A stretch of DNA of 64,000 nt. Source: Blastomonas sp. CACIA14H2. Its GTDB lineage: Bacteria; Pseudomonadota; Alphaproteobacteria; Sphingomonadales; Sphingomonadaceae. Positions 33,705-42,811 of the stretch are shown here, in pieces; position 1 is the first letter of the stretch, and each line of letters begins with the position of its first letter. The notes beneath the pieces were generated by a model, which worked only from the letters and a program-made list of their open reading frames with translations, ran no database searches and was not told where the DNA came from. The stretch spans positions 95-64,094 of the forward strand of contig AYSC01000009.1 of assembly GCA_000503195.1 (NCBI GenBank), given 5' to 3'. The translations under genes were made by a program, and so were the position numbers.

Positions 33705-34798
33705 ACCGCGGGAGCCTGGCTCTGCTCGCCGCGCTGGTGCTCGGCGCGGGCGCGCCTGCGCCTGCGATCGACCCGGCGGCGGTCGATGCCGCGCTCGATC
33801 CGGTCAAGGCCCCCGGCACGGTGCTGATCGCGCGCGGCGACACTGTGGTGTACGAGCGCGCCTTCGGGCGGGTCGATCCGACCGGTTTGGCCGAGCATCA
33901 GCTCGGCCAGGTCTGGCGCTGGGCGTCGGTGACCAAGCAGGTCACTGCCACCATTGCGATGCAGGAGGTCGCCGCCGGACGGCTCGATCTCGACGCGCCG
34001 ATCATCAGGTACCTGCCCGACAGCAAGGCGCCCAATGCCGAAACCATCACCTCGCGCATGCTGATGCAGCACATTTCGGGCCTGCCGCGCACCGACGAGG
34101 CTCCGGTCGGCCGCGATGACTGGCCGGTCTTCTACTCGGTCGATCTCGACAGCCCCGAAACCGGCCGCGCCTGGTGCGAGGGACCGACGAAGCGCAAGCC
34201 GGGACAAGAGTTCTTCTACGGTGACTGCGACTTCATCATGATGGCCGCCGTGATCGAGGCAACGAGCGGCAAGTCCTATGACGCACTCGTCGCCGAACGC
34301 ATCACCCAACCGCTGGGCCTTGAGAGCGTAGGCCTGTTCCCGCGCGCCGAACCGGCAATGCCGGGCTTTGCCGAGGGCAAGCCCGAATCGACCGCATTCC
34401 GGCTCGAGAATTTCGGTGGCGCGGGCGCGCTCTATGGCACCACGCACGACCTGCTCGCCTTCGATCGCGCGCTGATGACCGGCAGGCTGATCCCCGAGGC
34501 GCACCGCGCGCAGATGTGGGACGGAAAGCCGCAATATGGCTATGCCGCGCTCGGCCAATGGTCGTTCGCCGTGCCCCTCAAGGATTGTGGCGACACGCCG
34601 GTGCGCATCATCGAGCGGCGCGGTTTCATCGGCGGGGTGGCCTTGCGCAACATCATCCTGCCCGACCAGGACATGGTGATCATCATGACATCGAACCGTG
34701 CCGAGGCTGAAGCGGCCTTTGGCGAGATCTGGCAGCAGGCCGGCATCACCCATGACGTGATGCGCGCCGCCCTGTGCGCCACCGGAGCCCCGCAATGA
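33701..34798 (+). CDS. Exported serine hydrolase, beta-lactamase class C family
   Basis: The 365-residue protein has a signal peptide (about 1-22) and the penicillin-binding / class C beta-lactamase fold. The nucleophile motif SxxK is seen in WASVTKQVTATIAM (Ser about 71, Lys about 74). The second motif, normally YxN, is YGD (FFYGDCDFIMMAA), and the third Lys/His-Thr-Gly is not clear (RRGFIGGVALRN). This suggests an esterase or peptidase-like enzyme and argues against antibiotic resistance. It sits between pyrE and pdxJ with ATGA overlaps on both sides, an unusual position. Confidence 0.85.
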   Translation: MNRGSLALLAALVLGAGAPAPAIDPAAVDAALDPVKAPGTVLIARGDTVVYERAFGRVDPTGLAEHQLGQVWRWASVTKQVTATIAMQEVAAGRLDLDAPIIRYLPDSKAPNAETITSRMLMQHISGLPRTDEAPVGRDDWPVFYSVDLDSPETGRAWCEGPTKRKPGQEFFYGDCDFIMMAAVIEATSGKSYDALVAERITQPLGLESVGLFPRAEPAMPGFAEGKPESTAFRLENFGGAGALYGTTHDLLAFDRALMTGRLIPEAHRAQMWDGKPQYGYAALGQWSFAVPLKDCGDTPVRIIERRGFIGGVALRNIILPDQDMVIIMTSNRAEAEAAFGEIWQQAGITHDVMRAALCATGAPQ

Positions 34799-35535
34799 GC
34801 AACCATATCCGCCTCGGCGTCAATATCGACCATGTTGCCACCATCCGCAACGCGCGCGGGGGCGATCATCCCGATCCAATGCGCGCGGTGCGCATCGTGG
34901 AGCAAGCGGGCGGCGACGGCATAACCGTGCACCTGCGCGAGGACCGGCGGCATATCCGCGACAGCGATCTCGACGCGATCATGGCGGGCGCGACGCTGCC
35001 GATCAATCTGGAGATGGCCGCGACCGAGGAGATGCTCGCCATCGCGCTGCGCCACAAGCCGCACGCCGCGTGCATCGTCCCCGAAAAGCGCGAGGAACGC
35101 ACCACCGAGGGCGGGCTCGACGCGGCAGGCCTGCACAATACACTGATGCCGATCGTCGGGCGGCTGAGCGACGCGGGTATCCGCGTCAGCCTGTTCATCG
35201 AACCCGAGGCGCGGCAGATCGAGGCGGCGATGCGACTGGGCGCGCCGGTCGTCGAACTGCATACCGGGCGCTATGCGCATCTGTGGCTCGATGACGACCG
35301 CGAGGGCGTCCAGGCCGAGCTCAAGCGCATCGCCGACGCCGCAGCGCTCGCATCGAAGAACGGCATCGAGCCGCATGCCGGACACGGGCTCACCTTCGAC
35401 AATGTCCAGCCGATCGCCGCGATCCCCCAGCTCGCCGAGCTCAATATCGGCCATTACCTGATCGGCGAGGCGATTTTCGACGGTCTGGAAGCGAGCATCC
35501 GCAAGATGCGCCAGCTGATGGACGAAGCGCGGTGA
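34795..35535 (+). CDS. pdxJ: Pyridoxine 5'-phosphate synthase
   Basis: The 246-residue TIM-barrel enzyme condenses 1-deoxy-D-xylulose 5-phosphate with 3-amino-2-oxopropyl phosphate in vitamin B6 synthesis. The N-terminal [17 protein letters not shown] (about 6-22), [29 protein letters not shown] and GHGLTFDNV motifs are diagnostic. ATG 34795 overlaps the hydrolase stop; the next gene starts within its stop (ATGA-type coupling). Length is normal (240-250). Confidence 0.97.
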   Translation: MSNHIRLGVNIDHVATIRNARGGDHPDPMRAVRIVEQAGGDGITVHLREDRRHIRDSDLDAIMAGATLPINLEMAATEEMLAIALRHKPHAACIVPEKREERTTEGGLDAAGLHNTLMPIVGRLSDAGIRVSLFIEPEARQIEAAMRLGAPVVELHTGRYAHLWLDDDREGVQAELKRIADAAALASKNGIEPHAGHGLTFDNVQPIAAIPQLAELNIGHYLIGEAIFDGLEASIRKMRQLMDEAR

Positions 35536-35936
35536 TCATCGGGCTCGGCTCCGACCTGTGCAATATCGAGCGGATCCAGAACTCGCTCGACCGCTTCGGT
35601 GCGCGGTTCGAGCAGCGCGTCTTCACCGAGGTCGAACAGGCCAAGGCCAACCGCCGCCCTTTCACCAAGGCAGGCACGCTCGCCAAGCGCTTTGCCGCCA
35701 AGGAGGCTTTTTCCAAGGCGGTGGGAACAGGGTTCAAGGCCGGAGTGTTCATGAAGGACATCGGCGTCGTCAATGCCCCTTCCGGCGCGCCGACACTCCA
35801 CCTCACCGGGGGCGCGAAGGCACGGCTGGACAGCATGATCCCTCAAGGCCATTCTGCCTTCATTCATCTCACGCTCACCGACGATCATCCATGGGCTCAG
35901 GCCTTCGTCATTATCGAGGCGCGGCCCGTTGACTGA
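35532..35936 (+). CDS. acpS: Holo-[acyl-carrier-protein] synthase
   Basis: The 134-residue enzyme transfers 4'-phosphopantetheine from CoA to acyl carrier protein. It starts at GTG 35532. The N-terminal [12 protein letters not shown] (Mg-binding Asp at about 8) and [15 protein letters not shown] (about 56-70, with the catalytic Glu) are the defining motifs. Its 3' end overlaps lepB by 8 bp. It is part of the pyrE-pdxJ-acpS-lepB unit seen in many alphaproteobacteria. Confidence 0.96.
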   Translation: MIIGLGSDLCNIERIQNSLDRFGARFEQRVFTEVEQAKANRRPFTKAGTLAKRFAAKEAFSKAVGTGFKAGVFMKDIGVVNAPSGAPTLHLTGGAKARLDSMIPQGHSAFIHLTLTDDHPWAQAFVIIEARPVD

Positions 35937-36843
35937 CAGCCCCTCGCCCCGTCCGGACCCGAAAGACCCCGAAATGGCACCAGATTCTTCCGATATCGCG
36001 ATGGAAGCCAAGGACGCGCGCGCGGCCGAGGCGGAAAAGCCGGTCAACTGGTTCGAGGAGATTCGCGGACTGTTCCTGCTGCTGCTCGCGGTGCTGGCCT
36101 TCCATTCGCTGGTCGCCAAGCCCTTCTACATCCCCACCATGTCGATGATGCCCAATCTGCTGGTCGGCGACCGGCTGGTGGTGACCAAATATCCCTATGG
36201 CTGGTCCTGGGTCTCGGTCTCGTTCCACTTGCTGCCGCCGATGAAGGGGCGGATCATGGGTTCGACTCCCGAATATGGCGATATCGTCATCGCCACGCCA
36301 CCGGGCGTGAAGAGCGACTATATCAAGCGCGTGGTCGGCCGCCCCGGCGACACGATCGAGGTGCGCCAGGGCCGCCTGATCCTCAACGGCAAGGAAATCG
36401 CGCGCGCGGTCCAGCCCAATCTGATGCTGCCGGTCGACACCAACTCGCCGTGCAACGCCAGCGACTTCCCGATGCTCAAGGCGCGCGGCGCCGACGGCCG
36501 TTATTATTGCGAGCTGCCGATCATCCGCGAGACACTGCCCAACGGCGTGTCGTACAACACCATCGATCTCGGCCCCGATTATCCGCTCGACAATTACGGG
36601 CCGTACAAGGTGCCTGCCGGCCATGTCTTCCTGATGGGCGACAATCGCGACCGCAGCGCCGACAGCCGCGCGAGCCAGCAGGAACTCGGTCTGGGCGGCG
36701 CGGTACCGCTCGAGAATATCGGCGGCCGCGCGGAGATCGTCACCTTCTCACTCGACGGCAGCACCAGCTGGAACCCGGTCAGCTGGTGGGAGTCGCTGCG
36801 CGGCGACCGCGCGGGGACAAGCCTCCGCCCGGACCGGGATTGA
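35929..36843 (+). CDS. lepB: Signal peptidase I
   Basis: The 304-residue membrane protease removes signal peptides from exported proteins. A TM helix lies at about 42-60 ([20 protein letters not shown]), the catalytic Ser is in [17 protein letters not shown] (about 66-82) and the catalytic Lys in [16 protein letters not shown] (about 126-141). The C-terminal [12 protein letters not shown] box (about 239-250) is conserved. The start at TTG 35929 overlaps acpS; ATG at codon 16 is an alternative. The rnc and era genes that often follow lepB are absent; a repeat element follows instead. Confidence 0.95.
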   Translation: MTDSPSPRPDPKDPEMAPDSSDIAMEAKDARAAEAEKPVNWFEEIRGLFLLLLAVLAFHSLVAKPFYIPTMSMMPNLLVGDRLVVTKYPYGWSWVSVSFHLLPPMKGRIMGSTPEYGDIVIATPPGVKSDYIKRVVGRPGDTIEVRQGRLILNGKEIARAVQPNLMLPVDTNSPCNASDFPMLKARGADGRYYCELPIIRETLPNGVSYNTIDLGPDYPLDNYGPYKVPAGHVFLMGDNRDRSADSRASQQELGLGGAVPLENIGGRAEIVTFSLDGSTSWNPVSWWESLRGDRAGTSLRPDRD

Positions 36844-36855
36844 TTTGCGCCCTCT

Positions 36856-36875
36856 CCCCTCCCCTTGGGGAGGGG
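36856..36875. repeat. 20-bp perfect palindrome after lepB
   Basis: CCCCTCCCCTTGGGGAGGGG is a perfect 20-bp palindrome, 13 bp after the lepB stop. The identical 20-mer, with the same CCCTCT lead-in, occurs at 49230-49249. It could form a strong hairpin at the transcript end. Confidence 0.7.
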
Positions 36876-36910
36876 AAATCCCGTGCCTCACGCGCATGAG
36901 CAGAGCAACG

Positions 36911-37076
36911 CCCCTCCCCCTTGATGGGGGAGGCAGCGAAGACTTGGTTGCTTGCAACCTAGTCGTAGCGGTGGGGTGAGGGTGCGGACAGGCAATTTGG
37001 GGAACGTCACCGAGCCGGAGGCACAATCCGGTAAGGTCACCCCCACCCAAACCCTCCCCCATCAAGGGGGAGGGCT
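36911..37076. repeat. Palindromic element bounded by inverted hairpin arms, copy 1
   Basis: About 166 bp. The left end CCCCTCCCCCTTGATGGGGG (36911-36930, then AGGCAGCGAAGACTTGG) is answered by the right end ACCCTCCCCCATCAAGGGGG (37051-37070, then AGGGCTTT): inverted copies that are each also a hairpin. The inner halves (GCGGTGGGGTGAGGGTGCGG / CACCCCCACCCAAACCC) are partly complementary. A second full copy is at 52564-52738 and a solo right end at 49165-49207. No ORF inside. The 36844-37087 gap holds only this and the preceding palindrome. Confidence 0.8.
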
Positions 37077-37087
37077 TTGGTAGTGCT

Positions 37088-37885
37088 CTAACCCAGCTTC
37101 CGCTTCGCCAGCAGCATTTCGGCGATCTTGTAGGTTCGCTCGTTGTCGACATCGACCGCATAGGCGCCTTCGCTGAGCAGCAGCGCGCGCACCTTGACCT
37201 TGAAGCGGCGCGAGATGGCGGCCATCGCGCCATCGACGCTCCACCAGCCGAGCCGGAAGCGGATGAGGTTGAGGATGCCGAACGCCTGCGCAATCCGCCC
37301 CTTGGTCTTGATGAACTGTCCCCCTGCCCGGAACGCCTCGGCGGCGCGGAACGAGGCCGCGTCGCGCAGCCAATAGGCATTGCAGTTCGAGATCGCCATG
37401 TCGGAAAATTCGTAGAAGCGCCGCTGCGCCTCGGGATGTTCGGCCAGGATGCTCGACTTTTCGGCGATCGCGATCACCGCGCCCGCGCCCTCGCGCATGC
37501 CGAAATCGTGGATCGACCGGATTTCCTCCGCCGTCACCAGCACATTGTCGCCGGTGGTGATCAGCATCGGAAAGGCCTCACCCGCCTCCTCGATCACCGC
37601 CTCAATACTCTCGACAATGCCCTCGCGCGACACGCTCATGCGCAGCCGTCCGCTGGCCGTGAGCTTCTGCACCGCAGGCAGATCGGCAACCACCGCCGGA
37701 TCGTGGATCGACACCCAGATCGGGCTATCGGGCCAGGCATTCTCGACGCCTTCGAGCACCCATTGCAGCAGCGCCTTGCCCTGGATCGGCACGTTGCACT
37801 TGTGCGTGACGCCCGCCGCCTCGGCCAGCGGATCAAGCTTGCCATCGCGCTTGCCGGCGAGGATCACGATTGTCGGCGATGTCAT
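37088..37885 (-). CDS. MobA-like NTP transferase family protein
   Basis: The 265-residue product begins at ATG 37885 (MTSPTIVILAGKRDGKLDPL), giving the nucleotide-binding LAGKRxGKxDPLA motif of MobA-like / NTP_transf_3 nucleotidyltransferases. A KCNVPIQGKALLQWVLEGV substrate loop and a TTGDNVLVT segment (about 110) with the metal-binding Asp follow. It probably transfers a nucleotidyl group to a sugar- or alcohol-phosphate, but the acceptor cannot be told. The C-terminal third has short hydrophobic stretches (AFGILNLIRFRLGWW). It is a single gene, divergent from hom. Confidence 0.8.
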   Translation of the reverse strand: MTSPTIVILAGKRDGKLDPLAEAAGVTHKCNVPIQGKALLQWVLEGVENAWPDSPIWVSIHDPAVVADLPAVQKLTASGRLRMSVSREGIVESIEAVIEEAGEAFPMLITTGDNVLVTAEEIRSIHDFGMREGAGAVIAIAEKSSILAEHPEAQRRFYEFSDMAISNCNAYWLRDAASFRAAEAFRAGGQFIKTKGRIAQAFGILNLIRFRLGWWSVDGAMAAISRRFKVKVRALLLSEGAYAVDVDNERTYKIAEMLLAKRKLG

Positions 37886-38025
37886 GCTAAACCCTTCATG
37901 CGATGATCCGGCTTCGCGCGGCCTATAGGGCGGCAAGGCGCCGCTAACAACCCGCTGCGCCCTCTTCCCTTTGGCGTTTCAGACGTTAAGAGCCATTCGA
38001 CTGAACTTTCGCTGAAGGACCGAAA

Positions 38026-39330
38026 ATGGGGGAAACGCTGAACATCGCGCTGGTCGGGCTGGGCACCGTGGGCGCGGGCGTGATCCGTCTGGTCGAGGAG
38101 AACGCGGCGCTGATCGCGCGGCGCGCGGGCAAGCCGATCCGCATCTGCGGGATCACCGCGCGCGACCGGTCAAAGGATCGCGGCGTCGACCTGTCGCGCT
38201 ATGAATGGGTCGACGACATGGGCGAATTCGCCACCCGCGCCGATATCGACGTGGTGGTCGAACTGATCGGCGGCGCGGACGGCCCTGCGCTGACGCTCGC
38301 CAAGGAATGCCTGAGCGGTGGCAAGGCCTTCGTCACCGCGAACAAGGCGATGGTCGCGCATCACGGACTCGACCTGGCGCAACGCGCAGAGACCGCAGGG
38401 CTCGCCTTCAAGTACGAGGCGGCGGTCGCGGGCGGCATTCCGGTGATCAAGGGTCTGCGCGAAGGCGCGGCGGCGAACCGGCTGAGCCGCGTCTACGGCA
38501 TCCTGAACGGCACCTGCAATTTCATCCTCTCGGCGATGGAAAAGACCGGGCAGGATTTCGCCGAAGTGCTCGCCGAAGCGCAGGCGCGCGGCTTTGCCGA
38601 GGCCGATCCCAGCTTCGACATCGACGGCGTCGATGCCGCGCACAAGCTGTCGATCCTGGCCGCGCTCGCCTTTGGCACGCAGCTCGATTTCGACGGCATC
38701 GAGCGCAGCGGCATCCGCAAGATCCTCTCCGCCGATATCGCGCAGGCCGCCGCGCTCGGCTATCGCATCCGCCTGATCGGCATGGCCGAGCTCGACGGCA
38801 CCAATGGCGATGCGCAGCTGTTCCAGCGCGTCCACCCCTATCTGGTGCCGATGAACCATCCGCTCGCGCATGTCGAAGGGTCGACCAACGCCGTCGTCGC
38901 CGAGGGCAATTTCTCCGGGCGCCTGCTGTTCCAGGGCGCGGGCGCGGGCGATGGCCCGACCGCGAGCGCGGTCGTCGCCGACCTGATCGACATTGCGCGC
39001 GGCGAGATCGGCCCCGCCTTCTCGATGCCGGTGCGCGAGCTCGACAAGGTCGCACGCGCCGAGACCGGGCACCGCACCGGCAAATGCTATCTGCGCTTCG
39101 AGGTCGCCGACCGGCCCGGTGTGCTCGCCGAGATCACCGCTGCCATGCGCGATGCCGGCGTCTCGATCGAAAGCCTGATCCAGAAGGGCCGCAGCCCCGA
39201 TGGCAGCGTGCTCGTCGCCATGGTGACGCATGAAGGCCCCGAAAGCGCGGTCGCGGCAACCTTGTCCGCGCTCAAGGGTTCCCCCAGCTTGCACGCCGAT
39301 CCGCTGGTCGTGCACATTCTCGGAGACTGA
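38026..39330 (+). CDS. hom: Homoserine dehydrogenase
   Basis: The 434-residue enzyme reduces aspartate semialdehyde to homoserine for threonine and methionine synthesis. The NAD(P)-binding motif is ALVGLGTVGAGVIRL (about 8-22). The catalytic domain shows ANKAMVAHHG, EAAVAGGIPVIKGLREG and GILNGTCNFILSAM (about 160-173), plus DPSFDIDGVDAAHKLSILAALA. A C-terminal ACT domain (about 355-434, DRPGVLAEITAAMRDAGVSI) implies amino-acid feedback control. A GAAGGA lies about seven bases before the ATG. It opens a run with the DUF808 gene (3 bp apart). Confidence 0.97.
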   Translation: MGETLNIALVGLGTVGAGVIRLVEENAALIARRAGKPIRICGITARDRSKDRGVDLSRYEWVDDMGEFATRADIDVVVELIGGADGPALTLAKECLSGGKAFVTANKAMVAHHGLDLAQRAETAGLAFKYEAAVAGGIPVIKGLREGAAANRLSRVYGILNGTCNFILSAMEKTGQDFAEVLAEAQARGFAEADPSFDIDGVDAAHKLSILAALAFGTQLDFDGIERSGIRKILSADIAQAAALGYRIRLIGMAELDGTNGDAQLFQRVHPYLVPMNHPLAHVEGSTNAVVAEGNFSGRLLFQGAGAGDGPTASAVVADLIDIARGEIGPAFSMPVRELDKVARAETGHRTGKCYLRFEVADRPGVLAEITAAMRDAGVSIESLIQKGRSPDGSVLVAMVTHEGPESAVAATLSALKGSPSLHADPLVVHILGD

Positions 39331-39333
39331 CCG

Positions 39334-40272
39334 ATGCCTTCAGGCCTTGCCGCGCTGCTTGACGATGTCGCCGCGCTGACCCGCCTTGCTGCCGTGTCGC
39401 TCGACGATGTCGGCGCAGCGGCGGCCAAGGCGGGCACCAAGGCCGCAGGCGTCGTGGTCGACGATGCGGCGGTCACCCCGCAATATGTCACCGATTTCAC
39501 CCCCGATCGCGAGCTGCCGGTCATCTGGCGCATCGCCAAGGGATCGTTGTTCAACAAGTTCGTCATATTGCTGCCCATCGGGCTGATATTGAGCGCCTTT
39601 CTGCCCTGGGCGATTACTCCGATCCTGATGGCGGGCGGCGCGTTCCTGTGCTTCGAGGGCGCGGAAAAGATCATCCACAAGCTTAGCCACCATCAGGACA
39701 CCGCCGAGGTGGTCGAGCAGGTGCACGACATGTTTGCGCTGGAAAACGAGCGCGTGAAGGGCGCGGTCCGCACCGACCTGATCCTGTCGGCAGAGATCAT
39801 GGCCATCGCCCTCGCAGAGGTCGCCGACCGATCGATCGCGATGCAGGCGGGCGTGCTTGCGGTGGTCGGCCTGCTGATCACCGCTGCGGTCTATGGCGCG
39901 GTCGGCCTGATCGTGAAGATGGACGATTTCGGCCTGCACCTCGCGAAAAAGCCCTCCGCCGCCGCGCAGGGCTTCGGCCGCGGACTGGTCAAGGCGATGC
40001 CGATCGTCATGTCGGCGCTGGGCATTATCGGCACCGCAGCGATGGTCTGGGTCGGCGGGCAGATCATCATCCACGGGCTTGCGGTGTTCGGCGTCGCTGG
40101 CCCCGAGCACCTGATCCACGACGTCGCGGTGACCGCAGGCGAGGCGGTTCCGGCGATTGGCGGTCTGGTCGAATGGCTGGTCGGCGCGATCGGTGCGGGC
40201 ATCGTCGGCCTGGTGATCGGTGGCGTGATTGCGGCGATCTACAACTCGGTCAAGGGCAAGGGCGCGCACTAA
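39334..40272 (+). CDS. DUF808 (YedI-like) membrane protein
   Basis: The 312-residue multi-pass membrane protein begins MPSGLAALLDDVAALTRLAA and matches the DUF808 family (DDVAALTRLAAVSLDDVGAA, then GGAFLCFEGAEKIIHKL near 110-126 and TDLILSAEIMAIALAEV near 150-166). Five or six TM helices follow the first 70 residues. Function is unknown. It starts 3 bp after hom and is probably co-transcribed with it, although the metabolic link is not evident. Confidence 0.9.
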   Translation: MPSGLAALLDDVAALTRLAAVSLDDVGAAAAKAGTKAAGVVVDDAAVTPQYVTDFTPDRELPVIWRIAKGSLFNKFVILLPIGLILSAFLPWAITPILMAGGAFLCFEGAEKIIHKLSHHQDTAEVVEQVHDMFALENERVKGAVRTDLILSAEIMAIALAEVADRSIAMQAGVLAVVGLLITAAVYGAVGLIVKMDDFGLHLAKKPSAAAQGFGRGLVKAMPIVMSALGIIGTAAMVWVGGQIIIHGLAVFGVAGPEHLIHDVAVTAGEAVPAIGGLVEWLVGAIGAGIVGLVIGGVIAAIYNSVKGKGAH

Positions 40273-40279
40273 TCTCTCT

Positions 40280-40301
40280 CCCCGCCCGCGTGCGGGCGGG
40301 G
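40280..40301. terminator. GC-rich hairpin between convergent genes
   Basis: CCCCGCCCGC, a GT loop, then GCGGGCGGGG form a perfect 10-bp stem seven bases after the DUF808 stop and just before the stop of the converging acetyltransferase gene. No T-run follows on either strand, so it may act as a weak bidirectional terminator. Confidence 0.5.
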
Positions 40302-40315
40302 AAACAGTCACGCCG

Positions 40316-40840
40316 TTATCTACCAGCCCGCGAATACACGTTCACGGTCGCATCCCCCAGCAGCGCGTCCCCGATCGGCACGAAGCCCAGCTTGGCCGCG
40401 ACATGCTCCGAGGCGGCGTGTCCGGGGTCGATGATGCAGCGCACCTCGTTTCCGCCCAGCGAGCGGTCGTTCCAGGCCATGACCGCTGCCATGGCCTCGC
40501 TCACCAGCCCCCGGCCCCAGAAGTCCGGCGCGATCGCCCAGCCGGCCTCCGGATAACCGGTGAGGAGATCGATGCCGCGCTCGAAATTGGCGAGCCCCCC
40601 TACCCCCACCAGCGTATCGGTCTGCCGGTCCGTGAACAGCCAATAGCCATAGCCGGTAAGCGCCCACAGGCCGTGCATGCCGATGAAGCGCAGCCAGCTT
40701 TCGTTGCGGGTGCGCGGCTTTCCGCCGATATAGGCGGTCACCCGCTCGTCGGCCCACATCGCCGCATAGGCGTCAAAATCGGCCTTGATCGGCGCACGCA
40801 GCCGCAGCCGCTCGGTCTCGATCACCGGAATGTCGGTCAT
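40316..40840 (-). CDS. GNAT N-acetyltransferase, RimJ/RimL type
   Basis: The 174-residue product begins ETERLRLRAPIKADFDAYAA after a short leader, the typical opening of the Acetyltransf_3 (RimJ/RimL) group. The acetyl-CoA loop is GWAIAPDFWGRGLVSEAMAA (about 98-117), followed by NDRSLGGNEVRCIIDPGHAA and VAAKLGFVPIGD. It probably acetylates an N-terminus or small amine; the target is unknown. Start overlaps the stop of the upstream gene (ATGA), so both form one transcript. Confidence 0.87.
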   Translation of the reverse strand: MTDIPVIETERLRLRAPIKADFDAYAAMWADERVTAYIGGKPRTRNESWLRFIGMHGLWALTGYGYWLFTDRQTDTLVGVGGLANFERGIDLLTGYPEAGWAIAPDFWGRGLVSEAMAAVMAWNDRSLGGNEVRCIIDPGHAASEHVAAKLGFVPIGDALLGDATVNVYSRAGR

Positions 40841-41355
40841 TGCCCCTCGCCCTGGTCGGGATCGCGCGCCTTTTCCGCCGCCTCGGCCTCGCGCGCCTTT
40901 TGCAGATATTCCTCATCGACTTCCGGCAGCTTGGAAAAGTCGATCATATAGGCCTTGGGCGGCGGGCATGGCGGGATGATGCAGCCCAGCCCCATCGTCG
41001 CCTTGCCCTTGAAGATGCCGTCGCCCGCGACATCGGGCGCAGGCGGCGGACCGCCGGTGGCGAGACGGCCCTCGGTATCGGCCGGCACGCGGAATTTCGC
41101 CCCGGCATCGGCCTCGCCGCAGACCACGATGTCCTTGCCGGCGGCGCTCGGCGCGCAACGCTTGGCACGCTCTTCCTTGCCGGTCCATTCGTCGGCCTTG
41201 CGAATCAGCTGCTTGACCTTCGCCTCGACCGGATCGGGCTCGCGCTTCTCGGGCTCGGGCAGACGCGTGTCGTCCTGCGCCTCCTGCGCGAGCGCCACCG
41301 GCGCGAAAACCCCCGAAATGGCGAGCGCGACGGCCACCAACAGCATTCTCGACAA
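40837..41355 (-). CDS. Hypothetical exported protein
   Basis: The 172-residue product starts at TTG 41355 (GGGAG about 11 bases upstream) or ATG 41346. It has a clear signal peptide (LLVAVALAISGVFAPVALAQ) and a charged, Pro/Glu/Lys-rich mature part. Four cysteines, in KRCAPS, VVCGEAD and LGCIIPPCPPPKAY, suggest disulfides or metal binding. No family recognised. It is coupled to the downstream acetyltransferase gene by a 4-bp overlap and divergent from glpX. Confidence 0.68.
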   Translation of the reverse strand: MSRMLLVAVALAISGVFAPVALAQEAQDDTRLPEPEKREPDPVEAKVKQLIRKADEWTGKEERAKRCAPSAAGKDIVVCGEADAGAKFRVPADTEGRLATGGPPPAPDVAGDGIFKGKATMGLGCIIPPCPPPKAYMIDFSKLPEVDEEYLQKAREAEAAEKARDPDQGEGQ

Positions 41356-41444
41356 TGCAATAATGCTCCCTTATGGACCGGGCGCAACGCACCTGGCCTG
41401 AAAGCGCAACTGGTGCCCCACAACAGAAGGATGACCCGCCTGCC

Positions 41445-42446
41445 ATGTCCAGCGCAAGCCTGAAAGCGACGCCCGCCTCACAAACCCCGCAGCTCGACCG
41501 CGTGCTGGTGCTCGAAATGGTCCGCGTGACCGAGGCGGCGGCGATCGCCGCATCGAACCTGATCGGGCGCGGCGATGAAAAGGCGGCGGACGCTGCGGCG
41601 GTCGAAGCGATGCGCGCGGCGCTCAACGGGCTTGATATCGACGGCACCGTGGTCATCGGCGAAGGCGAGCGTGACGAGGCGCCGATGCTGTATATCGGCG
41701 AGAGAGTAGGACTGGGCAACGAAGGCGCGCCGCGCATCGACATCGCGCTCGATCCGTTGGAAGGCACCACCATCACTGCCAAGGCCGGCCCCAATGCGCT
41801 CGCCGTGCTGGCGATCGCCGAGAATGGCTGCCTGCTCAACGCGCCCGATGTCTATATGGACAAGATCGCGGTCGGCCCGGGCTATCCCGAAGGCGTGATC
41901 GACCTCAACAAGACCCCGACCGAGAACGTCCAGGCGGTGGCCGCCGCCAAGGGCGTACAGCCGGGCGAGATCATCGTCTGCGTGCTCGACCGTCCCCGCC
42001 ATGCCGATCTGATCGCCGAGCTGCGCGGCCTGGGCTGCGGCATCATGCTGATCCCCGATGGCGATGTCGCCGGCGTGATCGCGACCACCAACCCCGAAAC
42101 CACGATCGACCTTTACATGGGCTCGGGCGGCGCGCCCGAGGGCGTGCTGGCGGCAGCCGCGCTGCGCTGCGTCGGCGGGCAGTTCAAGGGACGACTGTTG
42201 TTCCGCAACGATGACGAACGCGCGCGCGCGCGCAAATGGGGCATCGAGGACCTGAACGCGGTCTACGACCTGACCGACCTTGCCAAGGGCGACTGCATCT
42301 TCGCCGCGACCGGCGTCACCGACGGATCGCTGCTCCAGGGCGTCAAGCGCCGCCGCGACGGGATCATGACCACCGAAACCGTGGTGATGCGTTCGGCAAG
42401 CGGCACCGTGCGCTGGGTCAAGGGCGAACACCGCATCGCGCGCTAA
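41445..42446 (+). CDS. glpX: Class II fructose-1,6-bisphosphatase
   Basis: The 333-residue GlpX-type enzyme dephosphorylates fructose 1,6-bisphosphate in gluconeogenesis. Motifs: LEMVRVTEAAAIAASNLIGRG near the N-terminus, VVIGEGERDEAPMLYIGE (about 68-85, metal-binding Glu/Asp), IDIALDPLEGTT (about 99-110) and GSGGAPEGVLAAAALRCVGG (about 226-245). ATG 41445 fits the usual length (about 320-340); the frame is open upstream to 41373 but that extension has no family match. The hom-glpX proximity is a familiar sphingomonad/alphaproteobacterial arrangement. Confidence 0.95.
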   Translation: MSSASLKATPASQTPQLDRVLVLEMVRVTEAAAIAASNLIGRGDEKAADAAAVEAMRAALNGLDIDGTVVIGEGERDEAPMLYIGERVGLGNEGAPRIDIALDPLEGTTITAKAGPNALAVLAIAENGCLLNAPDVYMDKIAVGPGYPEGVIDLNKTPTENVQAVAAAKGVQPGEIIVCVLDRPRHADLIAELRGLGCGIMLIPDGDVAGVIATTNPETTIDLYMGSGGAPEGVLAAAALRCVGGQFKGRLLFRNDDERARARKWGIEDLNAVYDLTDLAKGDCIFAATGVTDGSLLQGVKRRRDGIMTTETVVMRSASGTVRWVKGEHRIAR

Positions 42447-42478
42447 GGCCGCGCAAGGGCGGCTGACGCGGGGATCGT

Positions 42479-42799
42479 TCAGCCCCGCGCCAGCCGCCCC
42501 GCGAGCCGCGCGACCAGAGCGGCACGAACTGTCTCGGCGTCCCCCGGCACCAGGCAATCGGCCTGTTCATAACCCGCGCGACGCAGCAGCGACCGGACCA
42601 GCGCCGCGCGGTCCAACGTCTTGTCCGCCGCCAGTTCTTCGCCAAGCGCATCGACGATCCACAGGGCGGCACGATTCATCACATCATCCTGTGTGCCATT
42701 CGCTCGTGTAACGGCGGCGCGGTCCAGCAATTCCAACATGCTGCTGCCATGCGCGCATGCGCCCCTGGCCCCAAGCCGAGTGACGCGGATATCCTGCAT
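42479..42799 (-). CDS. Hypothetical protein, 106 aa
   Basis: A small soluble protein (MQDIRVTRLGARGACAHGSS start) with an amphipathic helical middle (SMLELLDRAAVTRANGTQDD; WIVDALGEELAADKTLDRAA) and an Arg-rich end. No domain or motif recognised. It lies 12 bp downstream of the LytTR regulator gene, probably co-transcribed, and converges on glpX. Coding potential is moderate. Confidence 0.5.
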   Translation of the reverse strand: MQDIRVTRLGARGACAHGSSMLELLDRAAVTRANGTQDDVMNRAALWIVDALGEELAADKTLDRAALVRSLLRRAGYEQADCLVPGDAETVRAALVARLAGRLARG

Positions 42800-42811
42800 T
42801 TGTGACGAACG

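Noticed and set aside
33701-34798. Class C beta-lactamase (resistance)
   Set aside because: YxN and KTG motifs are not intact. Context is a housekeeping operon.
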